64,000 bases of DNA from Jiangella alkaliphila. Its GTDB lineage: Bacteria; Actinomycetota; Actinomycetes; Jiangellales; Jiangellaceae. A program made the position numbers and the translations under genes. Location of the stretch: NCBI RefSeq assembly GCF_900105925.1, contig NZ_LT629791.1:2081278-2145277 (forward strand). Reading direction: 5' to 3'. The notes below the pieces were generated by a model that saw nothing but the letters and a program-made list of their open reading frames with translations, was not told the origin of the DNA and did no database searches. Each line of letters opens with the position of its first letter. Positions within the stretch are counted from its first letter, which is position 1. This document shows positions 16,922-25,798 of this stretch, piece after piece.

Positions 16922-17634
16922 CCGCCAGCACCAGCGAACAACTCGCCAAGCTCATGGCCGGTGTCGAACTCTTGATGCTCGACTTCGACGGCCCCATTTG
17001 CAGCGTCTTCGCCGGCGTCCCGGCACCCGAGGTCGCAAACCGGCTCCGGGAGTCACTCCGTCGGCTCGGTGTGGAGATCACCGCTCAGCTTGAACGCGAC
17101 GACGACCCACTTTCCATCTACCGCAAAGGCGCGAACTATGGGCCAGCGGTCACAGCAGAACTCTTCGCACGACTGGTTGCGGCCGAGGTCGGCGCCATCG
17201 CCTCGGCCGTCCCCACACCAGGCGCAATCGACGTCGTCAAGGCTGCACGGGCGACTGGTTTGAAAACGGCTGTCGTGAGCAACAACGCCGCCGCCGCCGT
17301 GGAGAGCTACTTAGTCGAGCACGACCTAGAGGGGTTGATCGACTACGTGGCCGCGCGACGCTCGCCTGAGCCCAGACTCATGAAGCCCAACCCCGCCTAC
17401 CTGATTGAGACCGCAACCGAGCTTGGTGTCCCTGCAGCAAGGTGCGTTCTAGTGGGCGACTCAGTGACCGATATTGAAGCCGCACGAAGAGCCGGGGTGC
17501 GGGCCATCGGCTATGCCAACAAGCCAGGTAAAGTCGCTCGGCTGATGGGAGCCGGGGCCTATGCACTTGTCACAAGTATGGCTGATATAGGTCGTGCGCT
17601 CGCGAACCGGCCTGATGAAGCACGCGGGAAGTAG
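16918..17634 (+). CDS. HAD-superfamily hydrolase
   Basis: 238 aa. HAD motifs: LLMLDFDGPICS (motif I, nucleophile Asp), AVVSNNAAAA (II), MKPNPAYL (III Lys) and VLVGDSVTDIEAARRAG (IV). It resembles phosphoglycolate-phosphatase-like enzymes with a helical cap. It is coupled to the GntR gene, so it may dephosphorylate a signal or serve element maintenance; the substrate is unknown. Confidence 0.85.
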   Translation: MTASTSEQLAKLMAGVELLMLDFDGPICSVFAGVPAPEVANRLRESLRRLGVEITAQLERDDDPLSIYRKGANYGPAVTAELFARLVAAEVGAIASAVPTPGAIDVVKAARATGLKTAVVSNNAAAAVESYLVEHDLEGLIDYVAARRSPEPRLMKPNPAYLIETATELGVPAARCVLVGDSVTDIEAARRAGVRAIGYANKPGKVARLMGAGAYALVTSMADIGRALANRPDEARGK

Positions 17635-17662
17635 AAGCGCGGCGAACCTGTATTGTGGAGCG

Positions 17663-18373
17663 ATGGTCGTTTCGCGAGGCTCCGGCGAGCACTACCCCGT
17701 TCGGAGCATGCGGCTGGTCGTGCGGAGGTCTGACGGTTCGTTCAGAAAGCTAGCGCGCATTTACTGGACATCCAGAGACGCCAGCTTGTACATCCAGCCG
17801 TACGCCCCAACCTCAAGGGGGCGAGCATATGCCGGAGTATCAAGCACCGAAGTGGGCCAGGTCGACCTTACTGCACAAGGTTCTGGCGCCGAGGCCTACC
17901 TCTCGCTACACGCGAGCGGGGCAACTCATGCTTCATGCAGGCGCCCTTCCTGGCGAACACCGGACATCGCCGGCCCGTCGCTCTTCTCTACACAGCGCTC
18001 TCATGTCGCCACCGTGCAGTGTTTCGATGTGCAATCGCTGCCCCTGTTAGGGGGAGAACCAAAGGGTCCGCCCGACGTCGACATTGTCCTCGTCCAGCGT
18101 GATGAGTATCCAACTGTCGTGGTGGCCGTATTCGTATCGGCCGATGCATCTAGAGTTGCCGGTGACCACATCACGATCACCATGAGAAGACCAGGTATGG
18201 AGGGACCATTGCACTTTGGCTTTCGCGTACGTGGAGCGAACCTCCCGCACGACGGTGCAGCCGGCGGAGCGATGGTCATCGGGGGGTGGGGTGTAGATGC
18301 GGACGAGGCGTCCGGCGATCCACTGCCCTTCGTGTACGCGGGCACTGGTGAGAACGCGACATCTTCGCCCTAG
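17663..18373 (+). CDS. hypothetical protein
   Basis: 236 aa from ATG 17663, which lies 6 nt after TATTGT (17651-17656) and is likely leaderless. Mostly beta-strand pattern (VRSMRLVVRRSDG, IYWTSRDASLYIQPY, FDVQSLPLLGGEP, PDVDIVLVQRDE). No known domain. Lower GC than the AICE core. It opens the presumed defence cargo and may act with the AbiTii gene 40 bp downstream, but that is conjecture. Confidence 0.55.
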   Translation: MVVSRGSGEHYPVRSMRLVVRRSDGSFRKLARIYWTSRDASLYIQPYAPTSRGRAYAGVSSTEVGQVDLTAQGSGAEAYLSLHASGATHASCRRPSWRTPDIAGPSLFSTQRSHVATVQCFDVQSLPLLGGEPKGPPDVDIVLVQRDEYPTVVVAVFVSADASRVAGDHITITMRRPGMEGPLHFGFRVRGANLPHDGAAGGAMVIGGWGVDADEASGDPLPFVYAGTGENATSSP

Positions 18374-18413
18374 TTGAGAGCGATGTGTCCGAGGTTGGTC
18401 GTACGATGGCGGC

Positions 18414-19211
18414 ATGTCTGACGAGAACGCCCTGCGACTCCTCCGACGTCGCGTGCTCGATGAATCCGAGTCGTTGGGAGGATTGCTGCGCGCGTGCCTC
18501 ATGCTTGGAGCCGAAACCGGCTCGTCAGACCTCAAGGCTTGGGCCAATCGGGAACTGAATGGTTATGACGTCGACGACGAGTTGCCGAAATATCGAATTG
18601 TTGAGGGCGCACCTCTTTTCATCGATAGCATCTCTGGCAACAACTGGATGAGAGGACAGCAGATTAGCCATCTGCAGTTGCCCAAGTTCGCGCAGGGCAA
18701 GCTGCCCGAAGACCTTCAATTCCGGCAGCCGATTGAAGAGCTGGAACTTATGGCCGGAAGGTCGGATAGTATCTCGCTGGGCATTCCGGGTTTTGCTGAG
18801 CTAGCAGCACTCTGGACAAACGAGCTAGGCGCTTTTCAAAGCATCGAACGCATTTATTACCAGGTAATGCCGGTAACCGTCGCCGGAATGGTGGGACGCG
18901 TGCGCACGGTGCTGGTCGAACTGGTCGGTGACCTTGTTTCGAATGTCACGCTCGATGAGCTGCCGTCCACTGAGCAAGTCGACGCTGCGGTTCATTTTCA
19001 TGTAGAAGGGAAACGCAACGTCGTTACCTTCACAAGTGACAGCCCGGCCTCGATTTCGGGCGCCAATCAGGTGTCAAGCACCACGTCCACCTCCACTGGA
19101 CAACAAGGCGACGGATGGTGGACGTGGCCACGACGAATTGGCGCGGCCATTGTTGGCGTGGCTGTAATCGGTGGAGTAATTGTGCAAATCGTAAAGGACT
19201 GGCCATTCTGA
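18414..19211 (+). CDS. AbiTii-domain protein with C-terminal membrane anchor
   Basis: 265 aa. The first ~60 residues (LRLLRRRVLDESESLGGLLR, ACLMLGAETGSSDLKAWANR, ELNGY) match the AbiTii domain, known from abortive-infection toxins. A Ser/Thr-rich linker then leads to one transmembrane helix near the end (IGAAIVGVAVIGGVIVQIV). A domain that senses or poisons plus a membrane anchor suggests a growth-arrest effector. It is probably leaderless (TACGAT a few bases before the ATG). It stands beside an oppositely directed AAA-TOPRIM gene. Confidence 0.75.
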   Translation: MSDENALRLLRRRVLDESESLGGLLRACLMLGAETGSSDLKAWANRELNGYDVDDELPKYRIVEGAPLFIDSISGNNWMRGQQISHLQLPKFAQGKLPEDLQFRQPIEELELMAGRSDSISLGIPGFAELAALWTNELGAFQSIERIYYQVMPVTVAGMVGRVRTVLVELVGDLVSNVTLDELPSTEQVDAAVHFHVEGKRNVVTFTSDSPASISGANQVSSTTSTSTGQQGDGWWTWPRRIGAAIVGVAVIGGVIVQIVKDWPF

Positions 19212-19244
19212 CGTGCGAGCAAACACGCTGTAGGTCACGAGCGC

Positions 19245-21074
19245 TCAATCAGCTGTCAGCTGCTTGACGGCTGGAATTCTAGATGATGCGAGTACGCGAA
19301 GTGGCGATATCCCGCTAAGCGCAGGTTGACGAGCAGCAACTGCCTGAAGAAGCGATTCACCGTTATTGAAGTTGCTCACCTCGACCGCGAACCGATTCAC
19401 GAGCCACTTTCCTCGGACCATCTTCCAAAGATTCGATGAAGAAGCTTCCCAAAGGGCAGCGGCATCGGAAATCGCAGCTTCTATTGCCTCGGCCGACAGA
19501 CTAGTGGATGCTCCACTGAGGTGCCGTAGGCGGCCAATCGGATCATCGCCCCTCGGGCTGGGCCAAGCGACCCGCAGACTTCTTCGCAAGACTCTCTGCG
19601 CCGCCTCGGATATTGCGCTCTCACGGAATTCGAGCAACAGGCGATCCAGCACTTCCCGGAGAGAGTGGGCATCGCCGTAGCTGCTCTTGGATAGTCTCCC
19701 GTCAATCATTTCTTGTAGAGCCGTGTCGTCGCTGAGGATGACCCCCTCTAGGTCAGCGGCTGGCCAGACGATGCAAGACTCGCCTATTTCGACACCTGGT
19801 TCGTCCGCAAGCACATCGCCGTCGACGATGCCGATTACTGGAAGATCATACGGCGCTAGCGATTGCACTGTCTTGAGCACCTGGTCGCGACCGCCAACTG
19901 CCGTTATGCTGGCCACGCCAAGCTCTGGGACCAACTGCGGCAGCATTGTTGAATCAAATGCGCCTTCAGTGATCACGAGGAGGTCGGATTGCGTAAGTGC
20001 ACTTGCTCGAAACCCTGCGTCCCGATAAAGGCGCAGGCGGTCGCCCTCCGATTGAGTGATCACAGGCGCAGAGTCGTGTGAGAGCTTGAGAATTGAGTCT
20101 GGTGACAGGGAATCGAGGATCGCAGGACTGTGCGTAGCGACGATCATTCGACTGGAGTCCTGCAACCCTGGCCGCAGGGCAAGCATGAGCCGAGAACTAA
20201 GTGAAGGATGTAGGTACGCGTCCGGTTCGTCGATTGCGATGAGGCTCTGCCCTTCACCTGCACGAAAAACGCGGCTTATAATAATGAGCGCTTGGCGCTC
20301 GCCACTGGACAACTGGCTGACTGGGTGGAAGCTGCCGTCCGGAAGGCTAACGCGCAATTCATTGGAGTGCTCACGCGTTAGAGGGGCAAGCGCCTTCGGA
20401 AAGAGGAGGTCGTCGACGGACTCTTTGAACTGTTCCCAGCGACTTCGGCTGGCGCCGTCATCATCGCCTGCCTCGGATGGCAGCGTCCCCTGTATGCAAA
20501 GTGCTATAGCGTACTGTTCAAATTCGCGGTCGTCGAGCTGGCCGCTGCTAAGGCCTGAGTTCCGCGCTTCAGCAAGCGCCCTAAAGGACGCATCGTCGCT
20601 GAGCTTATTGAGATCGATCTCCATGCTACGCGGCTGAACTAGACGGCGTTCGGCGGGGAGATATACCAGGCTGAGCGACGGGTACTGCTGCAGAAATTGG
20701 CGATTCTGCATGGCGCTCATGATTGTCGTATCCGGGGGATCGGTTCTAGTTACTGCGCCTGAGAACGGGGTTCGCGTAGTATTGAACCGCGCTTCCTTAT
20801 GGCCCGTGTAGGCCGACCGTGACTCTCGCGAGAAATGCATGAGCGCCGCGATATCGTCGTCATCGAACATTACCGTGACGACCACATGCGCCTCGCGTGT
20901 TGGATCCCGCGGCTCAGGGATCGTTCTTGTCCAGGGGCTGATTATGCATGCGAGAAGCTTGGACTTACCGGTCCCATTCGCCCCAGCAACGGCAAGTAGT
21001 TGGCGGTCGGGCAACTGAATCTCGCAGTCCGTAAGGCCGCCTATGTTCACTGCGCTCAACGAGGCTATTCGCAC
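19245..21074 (-). CDS. AAA ATPase fused to TOPRIM (OLD/PARIS-like nuclease)
   Basis: 609 aa. ABC-type ATPase: Walker A AGANGTGKSKLL (31-38), signature LSSGERQAL (~256), Walker B SLIAIDEPDAYLHP (~278-290), H-loop VATHSPA (H315). A TOPRIM domain follows: LLVITEGAFDSTML (E370), VGGRDQ, and VIGIVDGDV (D418, D420). This is the layout of OLD-family nucleases; the region after the DxD (VWPAADLEGVIL) also recalls the DUF4435-type TOPRIM of PARIS systems. Such proteins act in phage defence. No UvrD-like GajB partner is present, so it is not Gabija. Confidence 0.85.
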   Translation of the reverse strand: MRIASLSAVNIGGLTDCEIQLPDRQLLAVAGANGTGKSKLLACIISPWTRTIPEPRDPTREAHVVVTVMFDDDDIAALMHFSRESRSAYTGHKEARFNTTRTPFSGAVTRTDPPDTTIMSAMQNRQFLQQYPSLSLVYLPAERRLVQPRSMEIDLNKLSDDASFRALAEARNSGLSSGQLDDREFEQYAIALCIQGTLPSEAGDDDGASRSRWEQFKESVDDLLFPKALAPLTREHSNELRVSLPDGSFHPVSQLSSGERQALIIISRVFRAGEGQSLIAIDEPDAYLHPSLSSRLMLALRPGLQDSSRMIVATHSPAILDSLSPDSILKLSHDSAPVITQSEGDRLRLYRDAGFRASALTQSDLLVITEGAFDSTMLPQLVPELGVASITAVGGRDQVLKTVQSLAPYDLPVIGIVDGDVLADEPGVEIGESCIVWPAADLEGVILSDDTALQEMIDGRLSKSSYGDAHSLREVLDRLLLEFRESAISEAAQRVLRRSLRVAWPSPRGDDPIGRLRHLSGASTSLSAEAIEAAISDAAALWEASSSNLWKMVRGKWLVNRFAVEVSNFNNGESLLQAVAARQPALSGISPLRVLASSRIPAVKQLTAD

Positions 21075-21483
21075 GGTAAGAGAGTAGCGGGATACGAAGG
21101 CTGCGCCTAGGTGGCCCGAGGCGCGACCTTGGCGAGCCTTGATGCAGGTGCGGGGATGGATGCCCTAGGCGCAGTTGATGATTGACGGATCTGTGTCGGC
21201 TGATCCTTGACGCTCGGCCGAGGTGCTTGTGGTTCTGGCCGCGGCCGTTGGCCCTTGATCCTGCGCATCGCGGGGATGGTGCCGCGCACGATGCGAGTTC
21301 CGTGCGACTTCGAGGCTTGGCCGGCTCCTCCTCGCTGGACGGGGCCCTGAGCCTCGGTAGGTCGGCGTGGCGTCGCCACCCCGTGGGGTTCCCAAGCCAT
21401 CCAACTGTCCGTGCTGTGTGGCAGCATCGAGCGAGGATGTGTTCCGCATTTGGCGCGCGCCGAACCACGCATCTGGAGGGCTG

Positions 21484-22971
21484 ATGAGCGGCGAAGAATT
21501 GATCCGAGGCAGCAAGTACGAGTGGCGCCCGGGGGAACACCTCGGCGGCGGCGGTTTCGGTCGCGTCATCGCAGTTTCGAGCGAGTGGGGCGACGGCGCC
21601 GCAAAGTTCGTTCCTAAGGCCCCTGGAGCTCAGCGGGAGCTGCTATTCGAGGAACTGAGCGACTGCCGCAACGTCATCCCCATTATCGATTCGAGCGAAA
21701 CTGATCGCCACTACATAATTATCATGCCTAGGGCGTCGCAATCGTTGCGAGAGTTCCTAAATTCGCGTGGCGAAGTCCTCGACGCCGGGGACATAGTGGC
21801 GATCCTTAATGACGTGGCGATAGCCCTCGCTGATATCGGTGGCAGAATTGTCCATCGGGACATTAAGCCCGAGAACATATTGCTACTTGACGGGGATTGG
21901 CAACTTGCAGATTTCGGAATCTCAAGGTACGCAGAAGCGACCACCGGAGACGATACTCGAAAGTACGCGTGGACACCTCAGTATGCGGCGCCCGAGCAAT
22001 GGCGAGCTGAACGAGCTAGCGCGGCGACTGATGTCTACGCCCTAGGCGTGATCGCGTTTGAAATGCTCACCGGATCTCGGCCGTTCCCAGGGCCGGACGT
22101 TCACGATTATAGGAACCAGCATCTTCACGATCAGCCTCCCGCGCTAGATGGCGTCCCAGCCTCGCTGTCTGCACTGATCGAAGAGATGCTCTTCAAGGCC
22201 GCTGGCGCCCGGCCCGCGCCCTCAAACCTGCAAGCAAGACTGGCAAGGGTCTTGGAGTCACCTCCCCTGCAGGGCCTCCAGCGACTCCAGGACGCAAACA
22301 GAGCTGAGGTCCGCCGCCAGGCGGAACGTGAGCGGCAGACGAGCGCACAGAGATCCGAAGAAGAGCGGCGGGCCGACCTGGCTGCGAGCGCAAACTCCAG
22401 CCTCACGCGAATCTCAGAGGCGCTGCGAGTAGCGATCGTTGAGGCGGCGGCAGCAGCACATCAAACCGGACGGCCCGGAGGTGATTGGCATCTAGAGCTA
22501 GGTCCCGCGACGTTGAGCTTCCTACGTCGGTCCGCGCCAGTCCGCCCAACCTGGGGTGGCTGGGAGTCGCCAGCATTTGATTTGATTGCCACGGCGCAGA
22601 TGCGACTCTCTATCCCGAGGACTTCATACGGATATGACGGCAGATCTCATTCCATCTGGTTCTGTGACGCTCAGAGCGACGGCGAGTATAGGTGGTTTGA
22701 GACGGCCTTTATGGTTTCGCCGCTTATGCGTGCGTCGACCTCAGCTGAGAATCCATTCGCCCTCAACGACGGGGAAGAGTCAGCAAAGGCTCTCTGGGCA
22801 GGCATGGCCGAGTATCAGGCCGCGTGGCCGTTCACACCCCTTGTGGTTGGTGAACTGGACGAATTCCTAGATCGCTGGTCAACCTGGTTTGCGGAAGCGG
22901 CACAAGGAACGCTTTCGCATCCAACCACAATGCCCGAGCGCACTGCGCAAGGCAGTTGGCGAAGAGATTAG
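21484..22971 (+). CDS. serine/threonine protein kinase
   Basis: 495 aa from ATG 21484. Complete kinase: Gly-rich loop LGGGGFGRVI (20-29), Lys K41, catalytic loop HRDIKPENIL (124-133), DFG (143-145), APE (169-171). Residues ~265-300 are charged coiled coil (RRQAERERQTSAQRSEEERR), then a ~190-residue C-terminal domain of unknown type with many Trp. There is no transmembrane segment or PASTA repeat, unlike housekeeping PknB; it resembles free-standing defence kinases of the Stk2 type. Divergent from the AAA-TOPRIM gene with a 409-bp shared upstream region. Confidence 0.85.
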   Translation: MSGEELIRGSKYEWRPGEHLGGGGFGRVIAVSSEWGDGAAKFVPKAPGAQRELLFEELSDCRNVIPIIDSSETDRHYIIIMPRASQSLREFLNSRGEVLDAGDIVAILNDVAIALADIGGRIVHRDIKPENILLLDGDWQLADFGISRYAEATTGDDTRKYAWTPQYAAPEQWRAERASAATDVYALGVIAFEMLTGSRPFPGPDVHDYRNQHLHDQPPALDGVPASLSALIEEMLFKAAGARPAPSNLQARLARVLESPPLQGLQRLQDANRAEVRRQAERERQTSAQRSEEERRADLAASANSSLTRISEALRVAIVEAAAAAHQTGRPGGDWHLELGPATLSFLRRSAPVRPTWGGWESPAFDLIATAQMRLSIPRTSYGYDGRSHSIWFCDAQSDGEYRWFETAFMVSPLMRASTSAENPFALNDGEESAKALWAGMAEYQAAWPFTPLVVGELDEFLDRWSTWFAEAAQGTLSHPTTMPERTAQGSWRRD

Positions 22972-23409
22972 GCAGCTTCTTTCCTCCCGCCATGACGATG
23001 CCCGCGGAACATCGTCGACAACGACGGCCCGACAGCGGCCGGGGTCAAGCATCAGCTGATACGCGACTGTCAAGCATCACCCGCGACAGGACAATGCCAG
23101 GTGCCTAGTGTGATCCGATGCCTGATGTGCGACAGATCTCCGTCGGGTGATCTGCGACAGTCGGCCTAGTGAACTGCGCTATGCGCGGTCCGTGGCCGCT
23201 GGCCCTTGATGCTGCGCACGGCCGTACGCGCCGCATGTCGCGGCCGATCAACGAGCTGGTCGACAACTTGCGAGACCCGGACGGCTGGGGTTAGGTGCCG
23301 CACGTCCCGCAGATCCCGCTCGCGTCCTTCCAGGGCCACCCACCTATCAACGCATCGGGGCGGTGGCGGGCGTGACAGTCGTACCGGCACGTCGGCCGAG
23401 GGCTCCGCC
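22972..23409. other. intergenic, repeat copy A
   Basis: No gene recognised. It holds ATGCCAGGTGCCTAG (23094-23108) and an adjoining ~38-bp block (23123-23160). Both recur near 24.55 kb, the first directly and the second inverted. Confidence 0.5.
23094..23160. repeat. AICE internal repeat, copy A
   Basis: It contains ATGCCAGGTGCCTAG, identical to 24574-24588. The block 23123-23160, read on the minus strand, gives TGTCGCAGATCA, GACGGA and CTGTCGCACATCA in the same order and spacing as 24524-24560. Confidence 0.65.
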
Positions 23410-24162
23410 ATGTCGATAGTCTGTCCACCTATGGAGACCGGAAGCCCCCCATCGTCGGACGAATTCAGTTCCTTCGGCGTGTATGTACGGATCCCCATCG
23501 GCCGCCAACCGCCCTGTCGGCTGGACGCTACAGTCGATCGGCGTTGCCGCTTGGTCGTACTGGACAAGTCGGGACAGGAGAAGACCGTCTTCGACGTGCC
23601 GATCGTGGAGGTCGAGCACGCCCGTCTGCGTGTCGGTCAGCTGACGGTCGTGGTCGGTGGCCGCAGCTATCACGTCACACTGGCGACGCCGAGTGCTGCC
23701 ACTCGACTGGGCATGACGACGATAGGCCTGTCGGCGTTTCGGCAGGCGGCCGGCGGCGGGGCGGCAACCGGAGCAGGCATGCTCGCAGGAAGCGCCGTCG
23801 CCGGTTGGGGGATGGCTCGCCGGGAGAAGCAGGTCGACCCCGAAGGGCTCCGCTGGCTGCGGCTCTTTGCCGATCACGGCGTCGATGTCGAGGCGCCACA
23901 GCGCTGGAAGCCGCGCGTCCGCTACGCGCTGATGGGCGTGGCGGTGCTCCTGACTGTCGTTAGCCTGTTCGGATCCGTCATCGGGGTAGCCGAGGAAGGT
24001 GGATGGACCGCAGAGGCACGCAGCGGTGTATTCAGCCTGGCGACGTTCGTGGCGCTCGTCTGGGTCCTCTACCTGGTGACGATCTGGCTGCTGTGGAGGA
24101 CCGTGCCCCGCGACACCGTACGCCGGCTTGGCTCCGTCCCGGACCAACGGCCCGGTGACTGA
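23410..24162 (+). CDS. two-span membrane protein with PH-like N-terminus
   Basis: About 250 aa from ATG 23410 (ATG 23431 possible). The N-terminal ~120 residues are beta-rich (FGVYVRIPIGRQPPCRLDAT, VFDVPIVEVEHARLRVGQLT) and may be a bacterial PH-like fold. A Gly/Ala-rich segment follows, then two hydrophobic helices at the C-terminus (MGVAVLLTVVSLFGSVIGV; VFSLATFVALVWVLYLVTIW). Function unknown. The gene is flanked by the two copies of the internal repeat. Confidence 0.6.
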   Translation: MSIVCPPMETGSPPSSDEFSSFGVYVRIPIGRQPPCRLDATVDRRCRLVVLDKSGQEKTVFDVPIVEVEHARLRVGQLTVVVGGRSYHVTLATPSAATRLGMTTIGLSAFRQAAGGGAATGAGMLAGSAVAGWGMARREKQVDPEGLRWLRLFADHGVDVEAPQRWKPRVRYALMGVAVLLTVVSLFGSVIGVAEEGGWTAEARSGVFSLATFVALVWVLYLVTIWLLWRTVPRDTVRRLGSVPDQRPGD

Positions 24163-24523
24163 CACGCCCAGCTGGAGAACCCCAGGTCGGCCCCGGGAGT
24201 GGACTACGAACCCGCGCAGGATCAACAGTGCGGCGTCGGTCGTCACCAGTCGTGGACGGTGCCGTCGGTGAGTCGGCTGTAGGGCAGGTAGGCCTGCTCG
24301 TAGCGGTACTTCGCGGCGGCGTCGAGGTCGCCGAAGTCACGCCACCGCGTGCTCGCCAGCCCTCGCGCGAGGGTGACGCCGAGACCGGGCTGGTCGCCGG
24401 GGTGCCCGCACAGCGTCCAGGCGCTGCTCGACCACCGACAAGACAACCAATGCCAATCCCGGCCTCCCCGAGTCCGGGACGCCCCACGGAGACGCCCCAA
24501 ATCAGGGTACCGATCACGACCGA

Positions 24524-24588
24524 TGTCGCAGATCAACTGACGGACGCCTGTCGCACATCAACCGACGGAGCACATGCCAGGTGCCTAG
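24524..24588. repeat. AICE internal repeat, copy B
   Basis: Partner of the 23094-23160 repeat; one part direct and one part inverted, 1.4 kb apart. Confidence 0.65.
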
Positions 24589-24740
24589 GATCGGTGAGAA
24601 CTTTCTGTACTCCGTCAAGGCGGGCCGCTTCGCGGCCCGCGCTCCCGCTTCGACCTTGCGCCGGGCATGCGGCCTGGCGGCCGTTCCGGGCGCGGCGGCC
24701 GGCGGGAGCGTCGCCGGGTGCGGACGAGGCTTGCCCGGTT

Positions 24741-24754
24741 CGAACATACGTTCT
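24741..24754 (+). promoter_or_regulatory. LexA/SOS box-like site
   Basis: CGAACATACGTTCT differs from the actinobacterial SOS box CGAAC-N4-GTTCG in the last base only. It lies 12 bp before the ATG at 24767, overlapping where a promoter must be. It would link the next gene to DNA damage; inferred from the motif. Confidence 0.6.
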
Positions 24755-24766
24755 AGAATCGGAGGT

Positions 24767-25189
24767 ATGGTACGCGTTATCTGTACGATGGAACGCTGCT
24801 GGTTCCGCCTCTCGAACGATCTTGAGCCCGCGGAGATGGCCCGCCAGCTCTGCAAGCACATCGAGACGGCCCACGCGTTCCGGGGCGAAGAGATGATCAG
24901 CCACCTGGAACGCTTTCAGATCGATGACGGCCCGGTGAGCCTGGACGATCTCTTGATCGCCCTCGACCGGCCGGCGATCGCCGTGGACAGCTCGGGTCGC
25001 ACGCACGCGATGCCGGCGGGCCGAGCCTCGCGCGACGGCCAGGGGTCGGCGCTGTGTCGCTCGGTCTCGACCGTCGTGTTGCGACGACGTGATGATGGAA
25101 CGCCGCTCACCGCATCAGCTATCAAAGAACCGCGTTGCGGGGTGCCGCAGTGCACGAAGTGCCGAAGCAGGCTCCGTCGTCGTTGGTGA
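24767..25189 (+). CDS. putative SOS-controlled zinc-finger-like protein
   Basis: 140 aa from ATG 24767, preceded directly by GGAGGT and by the LexA-like box. The N-terminus VICTMERCWF ... QLCKHIETAHAF has a C-x4-C / C-x-H-x4-H spacing like a C2H2 finger. The middle is a normal soluble helical region. The C-terminus contains CGVPQCTKCRSR, another Cys cluster. A 13-bp-stem hairpin starts 6 nt after the stop, supporting the chosen end. The family is not recognised. In an AICE, an SOS-induced small protein might trigger excision or transfer. Confidence 0.55.
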   Translation: MVRVICTMERCWFRLSNDLEPAEMARQLCKHIETAHAFRGEEMISHLERFQIDDGPVSLDDLLIALDRPAIAVDSSGRTHAMPAGRASRDGQGSALCRSVSTVVLRRRDDGTPLTASAIKEPRCGVPQCTKCRSRLRRRW

Positions 25190-25194
25190 GACGT

Positions 25195-25232
25195 GTGCCG
25201 CCGACCCGACCGGGGACGTGGGTCGGCGGCAC
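25195..25232. terminator. strong inverted repeat after the SOS-boxed gene
   Basis: GTGCCGCCGACCC (25195-25207) pairs perfectly with GGGTCGGCGGCAC (25220-25232). Confidence 0.65.
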
Positions 25233-25474
25233 GCTCGACACCCGCTGGTGCGGATGACAACCACCGGCGCGCCTGCTGGCGTGGTTGCGGCTGCTACTGG
25301 CGGCCGTTCCCCTCTGCCGTGATTGTCCGGCCTCCACGGGACGCGTCAAGAGCGCCGTTGGCGTCACTACGTGATCGGCTTCGCCGACTCTTGACCCGCC
25401 CCGCTTCGGCCTTGGGGTGGGCAGTTATGAGGGGAACGGCGGGGTGTGGGAACCGCCGCTAGACGAGCGCCCGG

Positions 25475-25798
25475 TCATGCGGCGCCGTCGTGCTCGATGA
25501 AGCGGCGCAGCTCGTCGGCGTCGGAGATCAGCCGGTTCACCGCGTCCTTCAACGTGGCGTTCTCCCGAGCCGCCAGCGTGTTCAGCACCCATCCCCGGAT
25601 CAGCGCCGACACCGGCAGCTCAGCCTCACGAGCGATCTGCTCGATCTTCGCGAACTCCGCCGCCGGCAACCGCACCGACTGCACCACCGACCCGGCAAGG
25701 TTCGGCTGCGTCCCCACCGTCCCTTCGGGATAGGGATCGTCCCTGGTCGCCTCGGACTCGGTCTGGATCTCCTTGATCTTGTCTTCGATCCTGCTCAT
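25475..25798 (-). CDS. ribbon-helix-helix-type antitoxin (BrnA-like)
   Basis: 107 aa. The segment VVQSVRLPAAEFAKIEQIAR, EAELPVSALIRGWV is the beta-helix-helix of CopG/BrnA-like DNA-binding antitoxins; the N-terminus is charged. The ATG overlaps the stop of the upstream toxin gene (ATGA). Toxin-before-antitoxin order is the hallmark of BrnTA modules. Confidence 0.7.
   Translation of the reverse strand: MSRIEDKIKEIQTESEATRDDPYPEGTVGTQPNLAGSVVQSVRLPAAEFAKIEQIAREAELPVSALIRGWVLNTLAARENATLKDAVNRLISDADELRRFIEHDGAA

Larger units (their letters stand above)
24163..24766. other. intergenic with gene fragment, repeat copy B, hairpin
   Basis: On the minus strand 24243-24370 encodes a coherent C-terminus ([30 protein letters not shown]) with no intact start, probably a remnant. 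Repeat copy B is at 24524-24588. GCGGGCCGC-TTC-GCGGCCCGC (24620-24640) is a strong hairpin. The LexA-like box begins at 24741. Confidence 0.45.

Noticed and set aside
19245-22971. Gabija system
   Set aside because: The OLD-like TOPRIM protein fits GajA loosely, but no UvrD-like GajB gene is present; the neighbour is a kinase.
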